A stretch of 64,000 nt of DNA from Narthecium ossifragum (lineage: Eukaryota; Streptophyta; Magnoliopsida; Dioscoreales; Nartheciaceae). Below, in pieces: positions 56,515 to 64,000 of this stretch; the first letter of the stretch is position 1, and each line of letters opens with the position of its first letter. The DNA lies in NCBI GenBank assembly GCA_963920575.1, contig OY986971.1, positions 8,620,779 to 8,684,778 of the forward strand, in the 5' to 3' direction. A program made the position numbers and the translations under genes. The notes beneath the pieces are model-generated. The model saw nothing but the letters and a program-made list of their open reading frames with translations, searched no databases and had not been told where the DNA came from.

Positions 56515-57228
56515 ATGTCGGGAGCTCGGGGCCGACCTTCGGTTGTTGGTCGAGGTGGGGCACGACTTGGTCGACCCGCCCGACCAAACATGGTAGCACC
56601 TGTAAGGGAGGTCAGAGCTAGACGGGCTGAGCCATCACCAGCGACGGTTTCGGTCGCACGGGAGGAGACCCATCTCGCCGAGGAGGGGGGTTCTCGCTCC
56701 GGTCGACGGGCAGGCCGCAACGGCGGCGGTCATGATGGATTTTCAACGGCTGAACCCGCCTAGGTTCAGCGGTGAGACTGGAGATCCGACCACGGCAGAC
56801 GGCTGGCTCCGAGGAGTCACGGGCGTGTTCGACGCTCTCTTCGTCGAGGATGACCGGATCCGGGTTACCCTCGCGGCGTTCCAGCTCGATGGGGACGCTC
56901 TTGACTGGTGGTGCACCGCCCAACACACCAGTGGCGGAGAGGAGCCGACGTGGGAGGAGATCAGAGTGTGGTTCTTGGACGCGTACTTTCCGGAGAGTAC
57001 ACGTGACGCTCTGTCCCGCGAGTATCAGTCCCTTTTACAGGGTACTCGCTCCGTTCAGCAGTATGCCTCCAGGTTCACGCACCTTGTTCGATTTTTAGGG
57101 GCAGTTGCAGCAGATCAGACAGCCAGGGTGTGGCAGTTCAAGTGGGGACTTCGGCCAGAGATCCGGCGGCAGACCAGCTCACACTGTTTCTAGTCATAGT
57201 CAGCGATCCTGAACTGTGCCTTGGCAGT
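56515..57228 (+). pseudogene. Tekay gag, N-terminal part
   Basis: Structural capsid protein. The likely start is the ATG at 56515 (MSGARGRPSVVGRGG), Arg/Gly-rich. A frameshift near 56720 moves to the capsid core (MMDFQRLNPPRFSGETGD, then ALDWWCTAQHTSG and WFLDAYFPE..REYQSLLQG). A TAG at 57191-57193 ends that frame. The sequence continues as recognisable gag (ILNCALAVE) to 57228, where the solo LTR is inserted. Confidence 0.85.
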
Positions 57229-57233
57229 AGAGG

Positions 57234-59078
57234 TGTAATGCTCTAGTATTACTTTTCTTTATCTTTGATGCTTTTCATTAAATTTTGCGCCATGTTTTTA
57301 GTAGCATTGTTGAGATCTAAATTCTTAACTTAGAACTACTTCATGATGTTTATTAGATTAATGATTTTATCCTCTATTGTGATTGTGCAGCCTTATTGTT
57401 CTTTGATTAAGTGAATTAGAGTAACCAGCTGTCTAGTATAGGATCTATTGTCAAATCTGTTCCTTAGTTGATTTTTAAGCTTGAGTAGGCTTAAAATGCT
57501 GATACGTTGGCAATCCTTTGGAGGGTGAGGGACACCTCATGGCTGTTGGGACAGCTCACCCCTTAGTGGTAGTTGCAAGCCTTACTGGCTTAGGTGAGGA
57601 CCCCCACATTTGGGGAGTCACCTTTTGGACTTTGGAGTCCTTCTTCCTCTCGTTTGATTGGAGGTTTGCAGAGAAAAACAGAGTGGATAGCAGCAGGGAG
57701 AGGGAAGTGCAAAGAGGAAGCTGCAGAGACAAAAAGAGGTAAAAGATCACTTCAAAAAGGAATTGAAGGGGGAGACAAGTCTATGTGAGTAATGGGATTC
57801 TGGAAATGATCTCTCTGTTTTGATTCATTATAGGAGATTCTTCTTATACATATATATACATGGCTGCATGTTTTAAATTTCTGCAAGTATTGCTATTCGT
57901 TTAGTGTTGAGTTAGATGCTATGGATATGTTTTGATTTCCTAAAGTGTTATAGACATCATTTGCTACCCTTTGAAGTCCTATATCAGGGGACTTAAATAT
58001 CTGGTTCAGTTGCAATGAGGGTAGACGTCCCTTTACAGCTTCCTTAAGCTATACTGTTCACAGCTTCTTTAAAGTTGTTTTGATTCATCATGGGAATGAA
58101 TTCTGTACAGATTATGCATGTTTATAATTGCGGGTTACTCTGTTTAACTGAAGAGTGAGCACATTCTATCTAGTTAATCTTATCGCGAAGTGTGCTATTG
58201 TTTTGATTCAGTTTAGTTTTTCATTAATGTTATGAGTGATGCCCAGGGTGACGTTCAATTTCAGCATTCTTTTACTCACTGGGCTGTTTAGCTCATCCCA
58301 TTTTTCTATGTATATTTCAGGAGGTGAAGTTTAACTTACGATTCCAACACCTTGGCATCATCTTTTATACGAGGAAGATTGGATTTCTTTTTGTGCAAGG
58401 ATGTTGTTGTAGCTCAGTGCTTGCATATGTATAGAAGTTTCAAGACTGTAGATTGTGTAATGCATGGGTTTGTAGGAGAGGGGAGGTCTTATATTAACTC
58501 TTTTGTGTAACTGAATTTGGGGGTGCTATTATACTGTTGATCTGTGAATTTAGAGTGTTTTGAACCCCTATGGATCAGTAGTTTCTGCTGTTTTATTTAA
58601 TCATGTACCACTTAAACTCTTAGTTTCCTTAAGTTCTTATTGGTATTACTGCAGCTTCGAAATCGATCTCTGAGAGAAAGATGTCTTTTAGCTCTCTCTC
58701 TTAATCGAAACTTGGATTTTAGTCCCCATTCTATATTCCCGACCTCCGACCTCTTCTAGACACATGTTAGCAAATCCACAATTAAATTGAAGCCAAATTC
58801 GAATTGTTTTGTCCAGAATTCGGTTCTACTTTCTGTACTGCGCCGTCGGTAGTAAAAACGTGATAACTTTCTCTAGGAAACTCGAAATCGCGAACGGAAA
58901 AATTCTCCAGAAACTAGACTCCAAGGGCTTTCCAACCATGTGTGTCACTTCTTCTGGTTCAACCTGAGTATGTACAGTTTTACCTGCAAACTTGACCCTT
59001 CTGCTCTGGCAGTTCGTCTGACCTCTTTTTATTGTGGTTTCGTTGGGGTTGTGGCAGAGTTCGGTTGGGGTTGTGACA
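57234..59078. mobile_element. Solo LTR inside the Tekay gag (target duplication agagg)
   Basis: 1845 bp beginning TGTAATGCTC and ending GGTTGTGACA, flanked by agagg at 57229-57233 and 59079-59083. No coding sequence. The stretch aactttctctaggaaactcg near 58866 resembles sequence common in other plant gypsy LTRs. Different family from the host element. Confidence 0.88.
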
Positions 59079-59083
59079 AGAGG

Positions 59084-59640
59084 CTCAGTTGCGGGACGAC
59101 ATGTGCCGAGCAGTTCCACCGGCACCCTTCACCAGCACGCAGCAGCGACCCCAGGGCAGAGGGGGGTTCGGTAGAGGACAGCAGCGGCGTCAGTGACCCT
59201 TTCAGCAGCAACCGTCACGTGCACTACAGTACCAGCAGCAGCTATTGAGCCCACCAGCCCCGTTTCTACTGACTGTCGGGCCATCTGGGCAGGCTTCGTC
59301 AGAGGGAGGCCAGGGTTAGCAGCCTGGCGGCGCGTCGACCACCTGTTTCCAGTACGGGCAGCTGGGGCACTATCGTAGAGATTGTCCTTTGTGAGGAGCA
59401 CGGAGTGCTATGCCGCAAGGCAGTAGAGGCGGAGGGTCCGGTGCCAAGTAGGGGAGCGGGGGTGGGCGTGGACCGGGGCGTCCTAGAGGTGAAGGCAGCC
59501 AGCGGCGGCAGGTGTTTGCCCTCCTAGTTCGCGAGCAGCAGGACACCGTTCAGCTGCATCAGCCGCCACCGCAGTACCAGCAGCCCTTACAATACCAGCA
59601 GGCCACGACAGAGCCATCCGTTCTCTGAGGTATCTTTCAG
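59084..59640 (+). pseudogene. Tekay gag, C-terminal part
   Basis: Resumes after the solo LTR with Gln-rich sequence and a zinc knuckle reading CFQYGQLGHYRRDC, where the second Cys of CX2CX4HX4C has become Tyr. It continues with Gly/Arg- and Gln-rich sequence to the protease. In-frame stops are present. Confidence 0.8.
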
Positions 59641-59661
59641 CTTTCTAGTTCCTTAGTAGAT

Positions 59662-61593
59662 GTGATGATAGATTCAGGGGCGTCTCACTCTTACATTGCT
59701 AGCTTGTGCATGGCATCGTTAGGGTTAGAGACGAGTCGACTAGAGGTGGCACAGTCTGGAGACTCACCGATCGGCGAGACAATCAGGGTGGACCGGGTCT
59801 GCCGATCGTGTTCGTTGGAGGTTGGAGGCCTCCGGGTCTATCTAGACCTGCGGGTGCTAGACATGACCGGCTTTGACGTGATACTCGGTATGGACTGGTT
59901 GGCAGCATACCGAGCCGTCATCGACTGTGGTCGCTGGAGGGTGGTCGATTGGACACCCGACGGGACACGGTTTGTGTTGTTGGGGGATCCGTTCTTCGCC
60001 GATTCCTTTGCTTGTAGTGTGGGGAGGCGTGGCAGCGAGCTCTCAGCCTTGTTGGCCAGCCTGTCCCTGTCCGATTCTGAGGGAGTGCAGCAGAGCAGTT
60101 TTCCTAGGATCGTGTGCGACTACAGCGATGTGTTTCGCGAGGTGTTGCCAAGGCTTCCACCTCCCAGAGAGGTCGATTTCGAGATCGACTTAGTACCAGG
60201 TATTGCACCGATCTCTCTCCCAGCTTTCAGGATGGCACTAGCAGAGCAGAGTGAGTTGAGGACCCAGCTAAACGAGCTTACCAGCAGAGGTTTCATCCGT
60301 CCCAGCATGTCTCCCTGGGGGGCGCCAGTGTTGTTCGCAAAGAAGAAGGATGGTATCCTTCGACTTTGCATAGACTACAGGTGGCTTAACAGGGTGACGG
60401 TGAAGAACAGGTACCCGATGCCGAGGATCGATGACTTGTTTGACCACCTGCGAGGATCTTCAGTGTTCTCGAAGATCGATCTCCGCACCAGCTACCACCA
60501 GTTGAGGGTTCGGGATTGTGACATCCCGAAGACGGCTTTTCGGACTCGGTACGGCTTGTACGAGTTCGTGGTGATGCCGTTTAGGCTGACGAACGCACCA
60601 GCAGCGTTCATGGATCTCATGTAGAGGATCTTCCGGCCTTTCCTAGATGAGTTTGTGGTGGTGTTCGTCGACGACATTCTCATCTACTCTCGGTCAGAGG
60701 CTGAGCACGAGCGACACTTGGCGACAGTGTTGCAGCTACTTCGGGGGCATCAGCTTTATGCCAAGGGTTCCAAGTGTGAGTTCTGGCTTGCACAGGTGGG
60801 ATTCTTTGGACACGTGGTGTCGGCAGCAGTGATCTCAGTCGACCCCGCCAAGATCGAGGCAGTGGTACGGTGGCAGAGACCGAGGACAGTGTTCGAGGTC
60901 CGCAGTTTCCTGGGCTTGGCTGGATACTACAGGCTGTTCGTGCAGGACTTCTCCAAAGTCGCCGGACCGTTGACCAGACTGACACAGAAGGCCATCCCTT
61001 TCGTATGGGATGATGCTAGTAAGCGAGCCTTTGTAGAGCTGAGGACCAGGTTGACCAGTGCGTCGATGCTGATCGTCCCCGAGCGAGGTGTTAGTTACAG
61101 TGTCTACTGCGACGCCAACGGTGAGGGTTTGGAGTGTGTCCTCATGCAGGAGGGACACGTAGTTGCCTATGGTTCTCGCCAGCTGAAGAACCATGAGAGT
61201 AACTACCCGACCCATTACTTGGAGCTAGCATTAGTGGTCTTCGCCCTGAAGACCTGGCGGCACTACCTCTATAGCGAGAAGTTTTCTGTCTTCTTGGACC
61301 ATAAGAGCTTGAGGCACATTTTCGCCTAATGTGACCTCAACCTGAGGCAGCGACGCTGGATGGAGCTACTGGAGGACTACGACTTCGAGTTGCATTACCA
61401 TCCTGGTAAGGCAAACGTTGTCGCAGACGCGCTGAGCAGGCAGGTGAGAGACACCAGAGCAGCAGTTGTAGGGTTGTCAGCGCGGCAGTGGCAGGCTCTA
61501 GAGACAGCAGGCCAGTTGGGGCTAGAGGTCGAGGATCATGGATCCAGCAGCTTCCTCTACGCAGTGCAGAGTATGCCAGCAGATCTAGCCTGA
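59662..61593 (+). pseudogene. Tekay protease, reverse transcriptase and RNase H
   Basis: One reading frame with only nonsense interruptions. The protease has [12 protein letters not shown] and [12 protein letters not shown] shows [37 protein letters not shown] (family Gly changed to Thr) and the catalytic box FVDDILIYS. RNase H has [15 protein letters not shown] (family S..GLG partly changed) and [11 protein letters not shown]. Stops lie at 60622-60624 (TAG), 61327-61329 (TAA in place of the usual Gln) and 61591-61593 (TGA). It ends with [13 protein letters not shown]. Confidence 0.9.
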
Positions 61594-63039
61594 GTGTTAG
61601 AGGCACAACACAGTGACCCAGAGCTCGAGGAGTTACACACATCGGCGGGCATGGAGGGCGCAGGCGGGGACTAGACAGTATCGTCAAATGGAGGGCTACG
61701 GTTCCGAGGCAGAGTAGCAGTTCCAGCAGATCCAGTTCTTCGAGACGACGTCCTACGAGAGTTTCACCATTGTCGCTTTGCAGTTCATCCCGGCGGCACC
61801 AAGATGTACCAGGATCTTCGGCGACAATTTTGGTGGAGCGGGATGAAGAGGGCAGTGACGGAGTTCGTATCGCGATGCCTTACCTGTCAGAAGGTTAAGG
61901 CAGAGCACCAGCGAACTCCGGGGTTACTTCAGTCGCTTCCACTAGCTGAGTGGAAGTGGGAGCACGTCATGATGGACTTCGTGACCGGGCTACCGAGATC
62001 TCCTAGGGGGAATGACACGATTTGGGTCATCGTTGATTGATTGACCAAATCGACGCACTTCCTGCCTATGCGGACGACGGACTCGACGGACAGGGTGGGC
62101 AGCTTGTACGTCAGAGAGGTAGTCAGACTTCACGGGGTTTCAGTGTCGATAGTGTCAGACCGCGGCCCCAGGTTCACTAGCAGGTTCTGACGAGGCTTTC
62201 AGGAGGCAGTTGGGACACTCCTGATGTTTAGTACGGCATTTCATCCGCAGACCGACGGGCAGTCAGAGCGGACGATCCAGATCTTGGAGGACATGCTGAG
62301 AGCATGTGTCCTCAACGCAGGAGGCAGCTGGGAGGAGCACGTTCCCTTGGTGGAGTTCACCTACAACAATAGTTACCAGTCTAGTCTTGGAGTAGCACCT
62401 TTCGAGGCGTTGTACGGTAGGCCGTGTCGTTCCCCAGTTTGCTGGACAGAGGTTGGAGAGGCGTCACTCACCGGTCCAGACATCGTCAGGAGGTCGTCAG
62501 AGAGGTTAGTACATATCAGGCAGAGACTTCTGATGGCTCAGAGCCGGCAGAAAAGTTATGCAGATCAGAGGCGACAACCGCTTGAGTTCGTAGTTGGTGA
62601 TAGTGTGTTCTTGCGGGCAGCACCGTACAGAGGGTCTATCAGGTTTGGCAGCGGGGGCAAGTTGGCTCCGAGGTTCGTCGGACCATTTGAGATCCTAGAG
62701 AGGGTCGGCGAGGTAGCCTACTGCTTGGACCTTCCTCAGCACATGTCAGCTGTGCACCCGACTTTTCACGTGTCGATGCTGAGGAAGTACCACTCCGACC
62801 CATCGCATGTCATCAGAGTTGATGACATCGAGCTTGAGGTAGACACGACATTCGTTGAGCATCCAGTTCGAGTACTTGACCGGAGGGATCAGGTCTTGCG
62901 GGGCTAGACGATTCCCTTGGTCAAGGTATTGTGAGGGCACAGAGGCGTCGAGGAGATGACCTGGGAGCGCGAGGCGTGCATGCGGCTGGAGTATCCACAC
63001 TTGTTCCATTCTCGAGGTAACTTTTGTCCTGTCTTCTAG
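61594..63039 (+). pseudogene. Tekay integrase with chromodomain-like tail
   Basis: Same frame as the upstream polymerase. The zinc-binding HHCC region (FHHCRFAVHPGG; CLTCQKVKAEH) is present. The D,D,E residues lie in MMDFVTGLPRS, VSDRGPRFTS and GQSERTIQILEDM. The GPY/F-type region (LAPRFVGPFEILERVG) leads to the C-terminal motif VEHPVRVLDRRDQVLRG and a chromodomain-like end (EEMTWEREACMRLEYPHLF). Nonsense codons fall where the family has Arg (IVD*LTKS), Trp (SRF*RGFQ) and Trp (KVL*GHR). Three of them fit single C-to-T or G-to-A changes. Confidence 0.88.
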
Positions 63040-63094
63040 TGTAGCTGTTTCTTTCTGTTTCTGAGCCCTACCTTTATCGAATCTCGGGACGAGA

Positions 63095-63115
63095 TTTCCT
63101 TTAAGGGTATTAGGA
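63095..63115 (+). promoter_or_regulatory. Polypurine tract region before the 3' LTR
   Basis: cctttaagggtattagga directly precedes TGTGAGG and follows cgggacgagatt, the usual arrangement in this clade. The purine run is interrupted by tatt. Confidence 0.65.
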
Positions 63116-64000
63116 TGTGAGGACCCGTCCCTCTACTCCTGTGGCTCGTTGTGGACCACAAGGGCAATTTAGTAAATTGCGCCTTGTCAGCTTGTTTCAC
63201 ACCCACGTGTGCACACACTAACCATGTTTGTGGTAATGATTGGCTAAAATGGTTAGTGGGACCCAGGATTGAAAGATCCGGACTTGGGCTTGAGCTCTTG
63301 CCCAAGTTTAGCTTTCTACACAAATAAGATCGATCTTCTTTGGCTAAGAGATCGATCTCCTTGTGCCAGAAAGTCAAGTTGTGATCGTCATGAGAGATCG
63401 ATCTTCTCTTGAGGAAAGACTAATCCCTCATAGGTCGGTTCGTCCCCCTATAAAGCGGACACAACGGATTTCTTTAAACCCTTTTGAAATCCGGGGATCT
63501 TGAGCTCAGATCTGGCGATTTTGAAGGAGTTTGAAGACGATCCAAGGCCTAGTAGCTTGGATTGAAGCTGCTATTGCATAGGTAGGGATCCTACCTACAA
63601 TCTTTCGGGTTTTTGGAGGTTTTTCCGGTTTGGTTTGATCTTTTGCTTAGATATGTTAAAATACATGTTGGTTTCCTATTATCTCACCGGTTTTGGACTC
63701 GTGGTTCCTTGATCTATCAGATCCCAGAGTTTTGGAGGATTTGATTGTATTTTCCGGCGGTATTTCTCGCCGTCCAGTCGCCGGAGAACCTATTCGGATC
63801 GGTCTCCCTTGAGGGAAGATCGATCCCTTGTAGGTGTTGTGGTGGACTGCTGACTGTTGATGGTGGTACCTCTGTAACAGTTCCTAGACCTTACTTACCT
63901 GTTCACCACCTCGGGCCGGCAGGGTGCCGTGCCCAGTCATTGTTTGATATATCATCACATTTTTGTTCCATGCGTATCTGTATTATCCTGCGTGTGATCA
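63116..64000 (+). repeat. Tekay 3' LTR, partial (window end)
   Basis: Aligns with the 5' LTR from its first base. It contains a 33-bp block after aattgcgcc (cacacccacgtgtgcacac) that the 5' LTR lacks. It lacks 469 bp found in the 5' LTR (between the two tgtagg copies at 54832 and 55301). The right edge lies outside the window. Confidence 0.88.

Larger units (their letters stand above)
54177..64000 (+). mobile_element. Tekay/Del-type chromovirus (Ty3/gypsy), incomplete at window end
   Basis: 5' LTR, iMet-type primer site, gag (split by a solo LTR), protease, RT, RNase H, integrase with a chromodomain-like tail, purine tract, then a 3' LTR that runs past the window. The VPLVKVLW-type C-terminal motif (here IPLVKVL) and WERE..YPHLF match the Tekay clade. 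It is inserted in copy 2 of the exon-like ORF. Confidence 0.92.

Noticed and set aside
57234..59078. Host gene inside the Tekay element
   Set aside because: TG..CA ends, a perfect 5-bp target duplication and lack of ORFs show a solo LTR.
1..64000. tRNA, rRNA or microRNA genes
   Set aside because: I found no stretch with convincing cloverleaf elements or conserved RNA sequence; tRNA-like matches are primer-binding sites of retroelements.

Overview
The window is nuclear DNA of a flowering plant. The evidence is a CKS1-type cell-cycle gene with plant exon structure, plant L1 LINEs with a C-terminal RNase H domain, Ty3/gypsy elements of the Athila, Tekay/Del and Retand/Tat types, and a Mutator-like element carrying plant gene pieces. 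I cannot name the species. One 200-base assembly gap (12704-12903) lies inside a retroelement.

Layout. 1-7100 holds a full-length but broken LINE (minus strand, 17-bp target duplication) sitting 25 bp upstream of a single exon that reads as the large replication factor C subunit (RFC1). 7100-9700 is AT-rich non-coding DNA with a small MITE-like element and microsatellites. 9702-19142 holds a truncated LTR, a minus-strand Retand-like gag/protease piece, and a second LTR with its primer site and leader; that LTR contains a solo LTR and a 345-bp tandem duplication. 19143-34131 is a 15-kb minus-strand Athila-type element (LTRs, tRNA-Asp-type primer site, gag, protease, RT, RNase H, integrase, env-like ORF and a further ORF). 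34869-38849 is another LTR plus leader, again hosting a solo LTR, which ends abruptly inside exon 2 of a CKS1 pseudogene. A 5.4-kb Pack-MULE (39311-44730) is inserted upstream of that pseudogene. The intact CKS1 gene (48191-48843, minus) lies 9.8 kb away and its upstream region preserves the empty site. 49455-54176 is a mosaic of retroelement remnants plus two copies of an unrecognised exon-like ORF. 54177-64000 is a Tekay-type chromovirus, nested by a 1.8-kb solo LTR and running off the window end.

Only CKS1 looks like a working host gene. The RFC1, lipoyl synthase (LIP1) and FCF1 pieces are exons without their genes; the last two lie inside the Pack-MULE, each pointing inward from the nearer terminal repeat.

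The most unusual signal is not a gene. LTRs of families that are otherwise unrelated (Athila, Tekay-type, solo LTRs) carry paired GATCGATC palindromes spaced almost always 22 bp apart, usually with self-complementary linkers, so each unit could fold as a hairpin of about 30 nt. I know of no description of such a shared LTR module.
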